NCBI RefSeq assembly: GCF_030269925.1
Contig: NC_085107.1
Span: forward strand, 9,238,001-9,302,000
Length of the DNA stretch: 64,000 bases
From: Bombyx mori
Lineage: Eukaryota; Arthropoda; Insecta; Lepidoptera; Bombycidae
Direction: 5' to 3'
A program made the translations under genes and the position numbers. Within the stretch, counting starts at the first letter, position 1, and every line of letters starts with the position of its first letter. Positions 47,701 through 59,253 of this stretch are shown here, one piece after another. The notes under the pieces were generated by a model. It was not told the origin of the DNA and did no database searches. It saw only the letters and a program-made list of their open reading frames with translations.

Positions 47701-50700
47701 GCTATAATGATCATTAAAAATGAAATTAACAGTTATATTCTCTGTAATCTACTTACTTCACCGTTTCCGTGAAAGCATTAAACAAATTAAAACTTCCTGG
47801 AGCTATGCAGGATTAAATTAAAAAAATTACCTCCACCCTCAAACTGCGGAGCGCCAGGGCCGGCGTTGTTGCCTGATTGCATGAAATCCTCCATGCTCAT
47901 AATGACCTCAACACCACCCATGCTTCCAACCTGGCTCAAGTTCCTCAGGAAATTCTCGAACTCTGATCCGATAGAAATATTTGTTAAACATGGCATTTAA
48001 AAAGAAATACTTTTTGGAATTCTAAAAGCCTACTTAAAAATAATTAAACCTTTTTAATTTAACAGTTGAACTTAGGTAGTTGTCATAAGGTGCATACCCG
48101 ATAAAAATACGAATAATATTTGTTCTATGTAAACATTCTAATATAAGAGCGCAGCTGTTGTTTCGGTCGAAGAACAATAGATACGAGAAGGTTCTCTAAA
48201 ACCGTAAACAAAAATATAGCTTTAAAGATATTCCTACCGGATAGGTCTTGGCGGCGATTACCACGATTTCCTTGATTTTGAGATGGTTCAGGCTGTGTGC
48301 GTTGACTCTGAGGGTGCGGAGTCTGTTCGGTCTGTTGCTGTTGCTGTGGTTGAGACGGTGGCGATGGCTGTGGCTGCGGCTGTTCTTGTTGTTGGCTGGT
48401 GGCAGCAGCAACGTTAGCCAATCCATTGAGCAGCGCATTGTCGATCGGAAACGCGATCGGTACTCTCGTCTCAATTTCGACTTCATAAGTGACCGGATTT
48501 GACTGATCATCGTCAATAGCGCTCGGCTGAGCAGTATTAACATCGGCTGCATTTACTTGCATGGAGGTAGTTGGTCCGCCTTGTATTTCGACTCCCAATT
48601 CAGTCCCAGCTTGGGCTGATGTTGCTTGATTCAGTTGAAGATGCTCAATTGGTGCTAGAACGGCGGTAAGAGCTCTAACTGTAGGTGCAGCTGAAGTCGC
48701 AACAGTAGCTGTAGCAGTTGCGCTTGTAACGGTTTCTGAAGCTGTCGCTCGAGGATTAGTTGTAGTGGTTGTGGTAGTACCACTTGTTGCAGTGGCGGTT
48801 GTGTTTCCGGCGCTGGGTCGGGATTGGGGCGGGCGCCGGTTAGTCTGCACTACGTTAATTTGTGCCTGCCCGAAATTTAGAAACGATTAAGTTTTATAAT
48901 AAAGATCTATTGAATTAATTTTGTTTAAAACCATTACTGACAATAACAGAAGCAATATTTCAACTACTAAATTTACCTGCATTGGAAGCCCGTGGTGAGC
49001 TACAACTGGCTCAGATGTGAGCCGTGGAGGGTGGCGTCCGACTTGGAAATGAAGGTCACTAGCCACGTGATAGGCATGTGCGAAGCTGTGCATTAAGTCA
49101 TTGACTAAATCGACAATACGCTGCGAGTGAGCCCTTTCCTGTCCGGTGTACTCCGGTGTCTGAAATACAATTTCTTATTAGTAACTAATATTAGTATTTT
49201 ATTTTATATGAAAAGTATATTTATATACCTCCGGGTTATTAGCTTCCTTGAGCATTTCAATGTAGGATTCTCGATGAGGACTGAACTGGTCTTGAAGATT
49301 ATCCAGTTCCTCGAGCAATTCGGCTAGATCTCTTGGCCGAGTGTGGCGGGTCCGGAACAATCTCATAGCCCTGTAAGATCTTAAAGTATACACGAATGTC
49401 AAAATAAACAAACATACATATGTATTTTTGGAAGGTTGCCCATGCGATGGACTGACCAAATCAAGTCAGCAGTTGGCGGTTGTTTGCATGAGTGTACCGC
49501 ACTCACCACAAACCGAAAGAAGTGGCGATTACTTATGAGGCGCATAACATCTGCCCACAGCAGTGACGACCACGACCGCTCTGACAAGAGTAATACGACA
49601 AGGAAAAAAAATGTCAATGTACTATAAAACTATACTATTACCCGTTGAATCTAAAGTAAGCAATACGTCGCGAGTAATTGTGAATAATCTATATTCCATA
49701 ATATAATTTCTAATTAATGTGTAATATATTATTATACTATGTAATAAAAAAAATTGCACATTACCTAATCTACGTTTTAACGTCATAGAACCTATCCATG
49801 AGTATGAATATATGGCTAATATGAACTTAACACACCAAATTATATTTTTAGGTACTTTTTTTTCCAAATAGTTTAAAATCAATGAAAATTGTGATAAACC
49901 TAGACTCAGCGAAGCACTCCTCTAACTAGAGCAGATTTTAAACAAAGTCTGCCAGGCTGACACCGTGAAATCACCTTTTGCAACAATTGACATTTCAAAG
50001 TTCGTAAACACATCGTTTTCTGGGTTTTTACTTTACTACTACGCCTAAAATGAACGTAACTAATACCGCCGAACACTGGATTTCTTTTCTTTACCCAGGA
50101 ATTAATTTTAGTTACAATTAGTGATGTCATAAAATATCTGTAATTTTAAAATAGGACAATATCGAGATGGAAATCATCTAAAATAAATCAAATTATGTTA
50201 TAGGGTTTTTAGTTTCTGTTACAATGTCCATGTATTATAATTGTAGATAATTTTACATCATTTATATTATTAAAATACAGTTTCGAAAGTACATATATTT
50301 ATTCAGTAAGTCAGAGCGACGATGTCCAATTTTTATATGTTTTTATCAAAGGTGACGCTCCCGTCATTTAACAGAGATAAAATTTCGAGTCTGTGCCTAC
50401 TGCTAAAATTGGATATATTGGCTTCCAATAGTTTCTACGTGTTTGATTTTATTTTGAAATCTACATAAAATTTCTACCAAAATTAATCTTGGCAGGAGAT
50501 GTTGAGTATTTTTTGAGTTGAGGCATATTTTCGGTTAGTTATTTAGTTATAGAATGCGTTATTTACTTTTAATGATATATATTTATGATTATTTTCAGCG
50601 TATCTAAAATGAAAAAATGCGCTTTTTTTTACTGTTTTTAAAATTATTTATATTTGGCTCCGTATGATATTACCAGCTTAAGAATTCAAGAATAGATAGA

Positions 50701-53700
50701 GAATCATTAATTCGTTAGAATTTGGTTCTTTAAATGGTTACTAACACTGAGTTGGTAAAATTACATGCACAGTAGGTACGACGTTTGGCGTTAACCTCTG
50801 TTTAGAATAAAACAAATAAAATTATGTCACATTCGTTTGATTTCGGAGAAAATTCAAATATTAATAATATTTTCTGAAAGATTTTGATACTACCCTCAAG
50901 GGACGATATGTAATGCTCGAGACGTATCAATAATGAATTCGTATGTTTCAATATTTAGCAATAATCGCGGAGAAGTTTTTCTTTAATTTTTTGTAGAGGC
51001 CAATTTACAGAAAGTTTACATATTTCATACATACATAGAAAACCCGATATCATACATAATGTAAAAAGTTCAAAAATATAATACGTTCAATTATCCTGAC
51101 GGATTGGTGCTTATCGGTTATTATATAATTGCACGTTCAACCTCAAGTTTAGTAATATGCCGATCATAATTATCAAAATTAACGAGAAGTAACTACTCAT
51201 CATATTATTCGCTTGTTAAAATGGCGCTCGCTGATTTATACTGCGCCGGTCTAGCCACACCCGGGTTATTGACATCCGAAGCCTAGACCTTTATCGATCC
51301 AGTCTAGAGCGCCGCGCATCTCATTTTAAGGATTGCGCAAGGCATTTTGTATCTACCTATATTTATATCTGAGTAACGAGAAAAACTGTAAGCTTGTTCC
51401 TGTAAAAGTTGCCTGATACACTTCATAATCATTTTGTACATATTTCGGTCAGCAAAAAGAAAATTAATTAATACCTAACCGACTTTCTATAAAAATACGT
51501 TTGATGAATCAATGGTAGAACAAGGGTGCTTTTCAGAAAATAATAATTTATCATATTCGAATAAACACACATACAACGTCAATATTATAATGTGATGACA
51601 TCAGAATACTCTGAGATTAATATTTAGGGACATTTTAAATCTACTTAGTATTGAATTTTCTATAATCTAAACTAAGTTAATTGTTTAGTATATTTTAAAG
51701 ATAAAAACGAAAGCACCTACCTGCGGCGAGCATTCGCAACGCGGGCACCATCCGCTACATCTCCGTTTTCATCCAAAGGTGGAGACGGCTACCAGAAATT
51801 ATAAAACAAAATTTATTGATGTGATATTAATATGTATAATAATAACGTCACTTTCAACAATAACGAGAATTATAAATACGAAATACACCAGTGTCCCAGA
51901 ATTACGCACACACATTGTTATCCAAGTTTAATATATCAATGTTATTCAATAAACTTATAAATGAAACCAAATATGATTACAGTAACAAGCATAAAATGGA
52001 ACGGTGAACATAAAAAAAATATATTCAAACAACCCTATTTTTCAAACTATCGTAAATTAGTAGATATGGATAACTTCATTGCCCCAAATAAAATCTATCG
52101 TGCATTAGTGAATACATGATTTTGTCCGAACAAACACCATTTTTGTTATTTAGATTTTCTTGAAGCTTAATCACAACAACTCTAATGCAACTTACAAAAA
52201 AAAAATTATTACTGTGGTCGAATGTTTTTCATACCGTCTTGTCTACCAAAATAAATGTTTTGGTCGTTATATGGGTTTCAAAACTAATATTAGTTCAAAA
52301 ATAGACTTGGCAACATAAATTTTAGGTCTCTTAACATTATTGTTAAGTAAACAATTTCATTACTTCTATGTTTATTGTTATATGCACAGTTAAATACATA
52401 TAAAAACTGGAAAAACACAATATAAAGAGATTCTAGAAATGAGTATTTCGTTTTATTGTATATGAAAAATACTGCTCTCAATGCAGAATCACTTTCGCGT
52501 AAAAAAAACTCTTGGCAGGAAAATTTTGTACATCATAGTAGTATATACAATATTTACTACTAGAGTAAGATTTATTAAGGATTGCGGTCCCTTCAAAAAA
52601 ATTAAATAAATTTTTAGTAATTAATTAAATAATAATCAATCGTAAAATTTAGTCTCTCTTAATATTTTAACTTTCTTGTAGCCCGTAATCATTCCTGTGT
52701 AAAAACCCTTTCGAGTATATTTTAATGTAAGGACCGAATGAAACTTTCTTCTGTAACTGTAATTACCTACTGTTACATTGCCTTACCGGTTTCCTTCATA
52801 AGACCTAAGTAGACCTTTGTAAGTATGAAACACAGAAATGTGTATTATAAAACACGCATACAAAGCTGTGAAACAATAAGAGCAAACTTTTAAAATTGAT
52901 TCCATGTAGACAAATACCACACCCTTGAATTAATTATTTGGCCAAACAAAAAGTTACCTCTTCTTGCGTGTCATCAGGACCAGGAACATCCATAAATTCT
53001 ATAGGAGGCTCACTGCTGGACGATGCATCAGAATTTCCCTACAGTAGGTACATTAACCAAATAAACAAATACATATTTACAATTTTTTTTAACCTATTCT
53101 TTAAAAATATGTTGTTACTCTTAGTTGTAATACTTACTTCTTTAATAGAAATAAAAAGTAACAATTACTACACAATAGTTTTCACTTTCATACTAACATG
53201 CAAACAAACAAAAATAAAAGCAATTAATAAATATATGAAGAATGGGGAATAAATTGAATGTTTATAATGTTGAATAAAAACTGCTCTTAGCATTTTCTAA
53301 CACATGCCATTTTCTTTTTAATCCTGATATAAAAGACAGCATTAGTCTAAAAAAAAAATTAAATTACCGTGCCAGTTATATGGGCATTAAGTTGAGCCAA
53401 AGATGTTTTGATATCTGCTATCAGACGTCGAATAAATTCCATACGTCCAGCTGTTGGAGACAGATTCATTTGCTGCTGTTGCTCAATCAAGAAATCTGGT
53501 GTTAAAGCCTAAAGCCAAAATATATAATTATTACTAACTATTATTAACGACACCTCTGTAAAATTAATATTGCATTTATAATTAAATTTTAAAAGATTAT
53601 TACCAATAGATGTCTGATTTGGTGATGCAAGCCATTGTTTTGTCCTTCAGAAGTATGAATATGTGCTGACGCAGGTCCAAGGGGGTTTATAGTAGACTGC

Positions 53701-56226
53701 CGAGATTGGGGACTTGGTGGCGCACGTTGAACAAGGTGAACAACTTTCCCGTGGACGTCTAAACATAGTAAACAAATTGTAAAAAAAACCAGACAAGGTG
53801 TCATATTATACATTTATCACAAACATATGTTTGTCACTTACATACAGAGAATACAAAAAAAACTCTCAAGCTTTCTTAAGTTAGATATTGTTACCAGATT
53901 TGGTTGTATTAACTAAGCTGCCCCAGATAAACGGAAGCAAGAACAATTTACAGATGTATAGAAAATGTGTGTTATTTTCATATCATATGAAAACATTGTT
54001 TTTTTTTACCCATGGAGGCAGTCAAGCATACGGCCCACCTGATGGTGTGTGGTTACCATCGCTCGTCGGCAATGCCAAGGGCACAGCCAAGCTACTACTT
54101 ACCGACCAAGTAAGTCGTTGCCTACTGAAACTTTATTTCCTTTTTAAAAAATATTTTTTTTTATCTAAGCTCTTTTAGCTCTTGCTAAATTTCATTGGTC
54201 TAGATTTTCATTACATTTGTATTGCGTAGCAAATATTATCTGTACCTATGTCAGGCAGACAAATCGTGAGACGGTGACGAGAGACAGCAAAGTGATCCTA
54301 TAATGAAACCCTTCTTTCTGTTTGAGAACTAGATCCCTAAAAATAAATATATTTTCAAATTACCATATTCTGTGAGCTTTTTGTCATCTTGTAAAACTCT
54401 TCCACAGAAAATGAGTCTCTGAAGATGTATCTCAATACCCATCTGCTCCCGTACTTTCTCTTTGAGCTGCTGTACTGTGATCTGAAATACTTGTTATTTG
54501 TAGTGGCATAACAGCATAATAATTTCGCAATAATATAGCATATAAAATTTCTTGCAGTAGCTGTGTTATTGACTAAAAACTTACATTAAAACATTAGCAA
54601 ATTGTAAAGTTTTATGGATTTTGTGACTTCCAATGTAATTACAATAATAGAACATGCTTTTCTTTATTTATAATTGACAATGAACATTAAATCATTACAT
54701 ATGTAACAATCAATGAATCATACAAGACCAAATATTTTTCGGAATAGCAGTGTGGGTTACATAGAAATGAAAGCAATGTGGAATAAAGGTCTTTAAGAAA
54801 ACCAGTTGATGGAAAAAAATGGGAATAGAGAGTAAGCATTATTTATTTATCAACTTCAGCACAGTCTACAACATTGGATAACAGCAAACTATAAATAAAA
54901 AATTTAGTATCCCTCATAGCTAGCCAACTTAACAAAGGCTGCCTCTAAAGGTATTATTATTACACATCCTGTGATTGGAAATGGTGTGGAGCAGTGAAAA
55001 TAGTCATTAAAAAAAGCCTTAATAAAAAGATACACTTTTAACATGCTGTTAGCACTAGCATGTTATTAGATAAAAAAATTGGTATTGTGATTTGAGTTTA
55101 TGGTCATCTATCTTGTATTACAGGGCTTAATTTACTAAAATGTGGATTACACCACCCACCTTGCAGTCATATAGGTCTTAGTGGGATGGATGCTCTGTTT
55201 TTCAAAAAACTTCGCTAAACTGTATATAGCCATTTTAATAAATGAAACATACAAAAATATGTCTTTGTAGCCTACTTGAAAACTAACAATGATACTCTAA
55301 ATACAAATTCCACGAAATTTTCCTTCATACAGTTTATATTGTACTACTTTATTATTTAAGGGTCAAACAAGTGAAAGTATGTAAATGTAGTAGGTTCTTC
55401 AATATTCATTGATACAAGAAACACTGACTCCTCAACTAAATTACCATATCAATATTTTTTTTCTATCTTGTTCCATAATGTTCTCATACACATGCATACT
55501 TTTCAATTGCATTGAGTATTATAAGTTTCACTAAACTTATTGATGTTACTCAAGTAAAAGGTTCTTAATTAATTTTAAATTACAGAAAGTTGTTGAAAAT
55601 GATGAATATCATTATAATAAATGTATATATGTACATTATGTAATTACTTTTTTACTAAGCTACACTATAGTTTCAAAGGAAAATAGAAATACCTATTATG
55701 ACTAAAACTCAGTCCAACAAAATTTGGCAGTTGACAGTATACATGAAGTAACTAAAGAAAATTCGCATTGCAAAGGTTTAAGCAGCTGCCTCGCAAAAAA
55801 CTAATTTAAGAGTTATCTTTGCTAACTACATGCATACATAGAATCCCAATAACTACAAAAAAGCTATAAGTAAGAATGATTAAAATTATTATATGAAACA
55901 TGAGTTTTTTTTTTGTGTAGCTGCAACTAGAAAATTCACTAGAAAAAAGAAGCAAAATACATAAACTAAGTAGTGCACATTTCCAAATTAATTCATAAAA
56001 ATTTCTAAAATTATTTTTGCGAAGCAAATCAATACGGCGCAGGCGTGATGGAAGCAGAGTGCAGGACAACGAAACTGTCTATAATTAAACGGAAGAAAGA
56101 CAAACAGTAGCTACAATTGGCCACATAGTAAGAAAAACTACTTCAGCATAATGCTATGCTTACCTCATCATCCACAGACATCTCATGATTAACAGCATCT
56201 AATGTCTTAATCGTAAATTCAATCAT
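37378..56226 (-). CDS. BAG6: BAG6 / Scythe (large proline-rich ubiquitin-like chaperone)
   Basis: BAG6 holds hydrophobic clients for the GET/TRC40 tail-anchor pathway and for proteasomal removal of mislocalised proteins; it also shuttles to the nucleus. Coding exons on the - strand: 56164-56226, 54364-54481, 53604-53758, 53368-53508, 52958-53038, 51721-51788, 49229-49370, 48977-49159, 48238-48865, 47831-47962, 46644-46910, 46191-46314, 45451-45556, 44331-44414, 43770-43976, 43038-43271, 42807-42956, 41832-42721, 41612-41753, 39219-39414, 38047-38209, 37378-37432. Every phase matches, giving 1442 residues (human about 1130). Visible: ubiquitin-like domain about 1-77 (LIFCGRVLQDDKKLTEY, KVVHLVQRAPP); QINV-TNRRPP; Gln/Pro-rich middle; VEVIMSMEDFMQ; the helical region with AIIASVMSD; a Ser/Ala-rich block; and the C-terminal EEWVP...FSDAYLTGMPSRKRR, containing the basic nuclear-signal-like stretch and BAG-like end. 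Confidence 0.93.
37533..37890 (-). repeat. LINE 3' UTR / tail copy in BAG6 last intron
   Basis: Begins with a T-run and ATGATTGAAAGATTACTGGTGGCCCG (read on the - strand this is the LINE tail ...CCACCAGTAATCTTTCAATC plus A-run). It then extends through GATTTGTTAACAGCTGC (partly duplicated), GCAGCTGCTTCGCGAATGAA and CTCAGCGGG blocks. It is the longest copy of the 3' region of the LINE at 25817-28230. The right boundary is approximate. Confidence 0.75.
38708..38738. repeat. TG microsatellite
   Basis: An uninterrupted TG tract followed by a T-run, just before a SINE-like copy, in a BAG6 intron. Confidence 0.95.
38772..39018 (+). repeat. SINE-like repeat 'family A', copy 5
   Basis: Starts ACTGGTGATAGGACC and ends in an A-rich tail at about 39018. 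Antisense to BAG6, between exons 38047-38209 and 39219-39414. Confidence 0.75.
39761..40104. mobile_element. AT-rich foldback / MITE
   Basis: Arms 39761-39901 and 39966-40104 are near-complete inverted copies (TAGTAGTTTAAAAAAA...CGTGGGG and CCCCACG...TTTTTTAAACTACTA) around a 64-nt loop. Matching continues weakly outside. An outer segment (TTTTGACCCCCTTCAAAACG near 39643) belongs to another moth repeat that I recognise but cannot name. No ORF. It lies in BAG6 intron 19. Confidence 0.75.
40766..41037 (+). mobile_element. Non-autonomous Helitron-like element (family E, copy 2)
   Basis: Starts TCTGTATATATAAAAATG at 40766 and ends GGGTCAGCTAG|T at 41037, with an imperfect GGCACT...GTCTGCC hairpin about 8 nt before the CTAG. 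Same family as 17697-17937 and 43336-43626. The base before TC is G, not A. It lies in BAG6 intron 19. Confidence 0.65.
41832..42721 (-). CDS. BAG6: BAG6 exon 18: Ser/Ala-rich low-complexity block
   Basis: This 890-nt exon encodes about residues 962-1257. After a conserved-looking start (YMEGEHLRG, ERIPMGTAPRPM) it becomes a long Ser/Ala/Thr/Pro/Val tract in which Ser recurs about every four residues (VASLAVSASASVAAS, ASPVHS, ASPVASPAHA). Serine is written with mixed TCN and AGY codons, so this is not simple codon slippage. The end (NLFAAAIARASMANRSESLPR) returns to normal composition. The human protein has a much shorter Pro-rich segment here. Disorder is inferred. Confidence 0.85.
43336..43626 (-). 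mobile_element. Non-autonomous Helitron-like element (family E, copy 3)
   Basis: The - strand runs from A|TCTATAGATATATAAAAATG at 43626 to GGGTCAACTAG|T at 43336, the same family as the two other E copies. It lies in the BAG6 intron between exons 43770-43976 and 43038-43271, in the same orientation as the gene. Confidence 0.65.
44766..45436 (+). mobile_element. Non-autonomous Helitron-like element (family F, copy 2)
   Basis: Starts A|TCTATATAAAATATTAATAC at 44766 and ends GGTACCACTAG|T at 45436. An eight-base hairpin (TAGTCGAA-T-TTCGACTA, 45405-45421) lies 11 nt before the CTAG. At 671 bp it is longer than copy 1 (7091-7531). It is antisense to BAG6, and its 3' end lies only 14 nt from the splice donor of BAG6 exon 45451-45556. 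Confidence 0.8.
45689..45934 (+). repeat. SINE-like repeat 'family A', copy 6
   Basis: Starts TACTGGCGGTAGGACCTC and ends ACCCATCAAAGCAATAAAAAAA. It lies between BAG6 exons 45451-45556 and 46191-46314. Confidence 0.75.
49434..49615 (+). pseudogene. LINE ORF2 C-terminal remnant
   Basis: A + strand frame (RLPMRWTDQIKSAVGG, then LTTNRKKWRLLMRRITSAH) matches the R-W-x-D-x-I...R-x-x-W-R-x-L-x-R tail common to endonuclease/reverse-transcriptase polyproteins of insect LINEs. It is only about 60 codons, is antisense to BAG6, and lies in its intron 6. The clade is not determined. Confidence 0.55.
51215..51345. other. GC-rich palindromic island in BAG6 intron 6
   Basis: About 130 bp of GC-rich sequence in AT-rich surroundings, with internal complementarity: AAAATGGCGCTC against GAGCGCCGCGC...CATTTT, and GGTCTAG against CTAGACC. 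No ORF or known RNA family is recognised. It could be a regulatory element, a structured RNA or the core of an unrecognised MITE. Confidence 0.35.
54000..54118 (-). repeat. Interspersed repeat 'family C', copy 3
   Basis: T-run, CATGGAGGCAGTCAAGCAT, CGGCCCACCTGATGGTG, CAATGCCAAGGGCACAGCC. It matches the copy at 17074 with a short internal deletion. It lies in BAG6 intron 2. Confidence 0.65.
54364..56226 (-). CDS. BAG6: BAG6 exons 1-2: start codon and ubiquitin-like domain
   Basis: Exon 1 (56164-56226) begins MIEFTIKTLDAVNHEM, the usual ubiquitin-like first strand, at ATG 56224-56226. Exon 2 (54364-54481) supplies ITVQQLKEKVREQMG, then HLQRLIFCGRVLQDDKK. The domain ends in exon 3 (VHGKVVHLVQRAPP). 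This is the best-conserved part of the gene and fixes the start. A likely 5'-UTR acceptor (CGTTTTTAG|GCACGCG, near 56279) lies 53 nt upstream of the ATG, suggesting a non-coding first exon further right. Confidence 0.9.
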
Positions 56227-57975
56227 TTTTTACGAAAACATGAAGGCTCCCTGCGTTGTAGACTTATCAACGCGTGCCTAAAAACGAAATTATATTCACA
56301 CACCAAAAAAGTACTTTAGCTACTACGAAAGAAATTGTTTAGCTAATACGAAAGACTTACGCTTATTTAAAAAAAAACGACTTGTATTTATAAAAGATAT
56401 ATGAACGTACACATGTATTTTTAATTTTTTTATTCAGGTTGAAAAATCTTTTTTCTGATGACAGCAACCAAAAGGGCATTATTGTCAGAAAGAGCCACAG
56501 ATACCAATAGATTGAAAAAAATCCACTCGGACATATGGATGAAAATCAATAGTGGATGGGGCCATAGATTAAGCTAACTTTACTTTTTTAACCAAAATTT
56601 TGTATAATATACCTACCTGTTCAACGCATACTGTGGAAACCAAAAACACACTTAAATGACCATTGAAATCATTTTGCTTAATAAAGAGTTCTTTTATACA
56701 AATATCTTTATATTGCTCTATAGATGTGACCATCAGCCGAATTTATCTTTGGTCTGCAACATTTTAATTACACTTTAGTCTGTCTGGCACCTTGTTTAAG
56801 AATCTGCACAATAAACTATCACTGGTAAACTAATATAAATAGCTCTGCGCTGTCTATCCCGAAGAGAATTACAAGCACAGCCTTTTACTCAGAGCGAGAC
56901 TACAAAAAGGAGAAAAATCAATACCCACTAAGCAGTCACAGTACCAAAATGAATTGTATATTCTATAACGACTTTTAATTTTTTAGTCTTCCAACATTGA
57001 AATTTGCTAACGTGGCAAAAATAAAAAAGGCCATTTAGCTGACTTCTATGCGGTAAAAATCCTTAAATTATATATAAAAATGGTTTACTTTGTCTTTCAA
57101 ATTGAATACTTCTCATGACGAATCTACTTTTATAAATTTGTGCTTTATTTTGTATAGATTTTTTTAATTAACATAGGAGCGCTATCTTAAAGGGATATAT
57201 TATATTTTAAACTAATGACTAAAATCATGAGAAAGATAAACACCCGCTTTGTAAAAATCTTCTTAAAATATCGTTCGTTAAAATATCGCTCGTTTTTATA
57301 TTATTATTGTATTATTGTAGCTTGCGTAGATATCTGGTAAGTATACGAGTAATAACAATGTTAATGGAGAATCGGTGCTACGGTCTTGTGACGGAATGTT
57401 GCTAGTTAATTTTAAGTTTCATTCTTAGTGTTGGTAGTGTCAGTAATTTCATCAAGACATTCTATGGTATACGATTTAACACATTGCCTGAGCCTCAAGA
57501 AATCGTAATATAGAACGAAGAAGTATAATGTTTTTAGTATATTTATAGTAGAAGGATTTAAAGGGTACAAAAAAAAAACATTTTTAAATTTCATTGTATA
57601 GTTATAGTCATCTATTAGTATTATACCAGTCATACTATTGTTACGCGCTGCGGTTCGGGATAAATAAAATTCTACCGAATTACAAGTATACACTGTGAGG
57701 GAGTTCATATAGAGTCCCTTCTTTATTTCGCCGTAAAGTCGTGTTTTATGTAATTAACACCACAGTTGGAACAATAGAAATTTTATTGTAGTAGCGGCTT
57801 AATCAATTCTAAGTTATTATATTAAATTATTTTTACGTTTTAAATTTTCGGCAGTAAAAAGGTCCCGTCTCACAGACTATATTATTTTTCCCCCCACCTC
57901 TCGTGCGTTCCGGCTTACGCATCATATAAATGTGCGTTCTTAAACGCCACAACTGTATTCAACACATAGAACACT
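56227..57975. other. BAG6 upstream region
   Basis: No coding region is supported. It should contain the BAG6 5' UTR and promoter. A pyrimidine-rich, slightly GC-richer patch at 57890-57950 (CCCCCCACCTCTCG, GCGTTCCGGC) is the only compositionally promoter-like spot seen. Confidence 0.35.
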
Positions 57976-58848
57976 TATATACACAGTGCTGGATTAAGCA
58001 AGCGCGGGGCCCGTAGCAAATTATTTCAAAGAGCTCTTGATCTACTATGGGACTTAAGTATAAAGTGGTAAAAAACAAATCAATAGTCTATACGTTTATT
58101 TGCCATCTATAGGTTACAATTTTGTGGGTATTTAGTAAATTACTATAGGCGCTGTTAGGCTCTGACAAGTACAAAAAGCCAGAGATGAGATTTTCTAGCT
58201 ATATAGAATAATTTCGATAAGAAACTAACAATTGAAAACTGATGATACTACACAAATTATTTTTTCCAATACATATTTCAAAGTTGATATTTAATGCAAA
58301 GTATATTATTTTTTTAGGAATAGCTAATGCTATATTTTATCAATGGTGCACTTTAAATAATGTTTATGTTTTATGTTTATTTATTTGTTTCTTTTATTAT
58401 TTTTTAAACTTCTACAAAGTAACTTTTCTAGATTTCATGTGGGCAAATTGAGAAATGATACTATTCGTATAAATTTCTGAGCAATTCATGTTATATATTC
58501 ATCAAAGCGAGATAATTCGGATGTTCTTGACTCATAATGTTCCTTGTGACTGTTAATCTTACCAAAAAATATATAATTTTAACAACATAAATCGAACCAT
58601 CTCAATCCTGCTACACATCCACACTGTGTCGGGTAAGAGTGCTTGCATACGTTAGACTTTTTGTAGAGTTGATTATCAGGCTGATTGAAATTCTACACGT
58701 TTATACAAACAACTTTTTCTTAATAAGTCACTCAAAAAATTAAGCTCGGGCAGAGATGAGTGGGTTTAAATATGCGGGGACCCCGTTCGCGCGGGGCCCG
58801 TAGCAATTGCTACTCTTGCTATATGGTTAATACGGCACTGTATATACA
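57976..58848. mobile_element. hAT-type non-autonomous element with perfect 8-bp TSD
   Basis: TATATACA occurs at 57976-57983 and 58841-58848. Between them an 857-bp unit starts CAGTGCTGGATTAA and ends with the complement of CAGTGCCGTATTAA. CAGTG-type termini with an 8-bp duplication are the standard hAT superfamily signature. The GCGCGGGGCCCGTAGCAA block occurs near both ends as a direct repeat (about 57999 and 58789). The interior is AT-rich with no transposase ORF. It lies between the divergent BAG6 and PIN1 genes. Confidence 0.85.
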
Positions 58849-59253
58849 GGGCGTTAAATGTGTGCAAGTGTTGAGGGGGTGTGTTGGAGTTTGAATATGA
58901 ACATAATGGTAGGCAACACTTAACACGTGTAAGGTTACAGATTTCGAATATAGGAATTATTTTAAATGTTTAAAACAAATAATTGTCTTCTCGTCAGTGA
59001 ATACAATGAATTCTCATCTAGAGACGGTCAGAGCAACATCTTGGAGTTTTATAAAAATAAATTATTATAATGGTGTAATAGTGTACAAATTATTTGCAAT
59101 ATAATTAGGTATATTAGCCATGAAGCAGAGTGTTTTTAATTAGCCCCTCATCAACCTACAAAACCCAATCCCCTCAAATTTAACCGTCCAACAAAATATA
59201 ATTTTGGCTTTCGCCGAAAAACCCAAACATTCAAATAGTTTTACTTCCTACTA

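Noticed and set aside
55806..56069. 87-codon hydrophobic frame on the - strand in BAG6 intron 1
   Set aside because: The composition comes from T-rich DNA; no homology is recognised, and it is not needed for the BAG6 phases.
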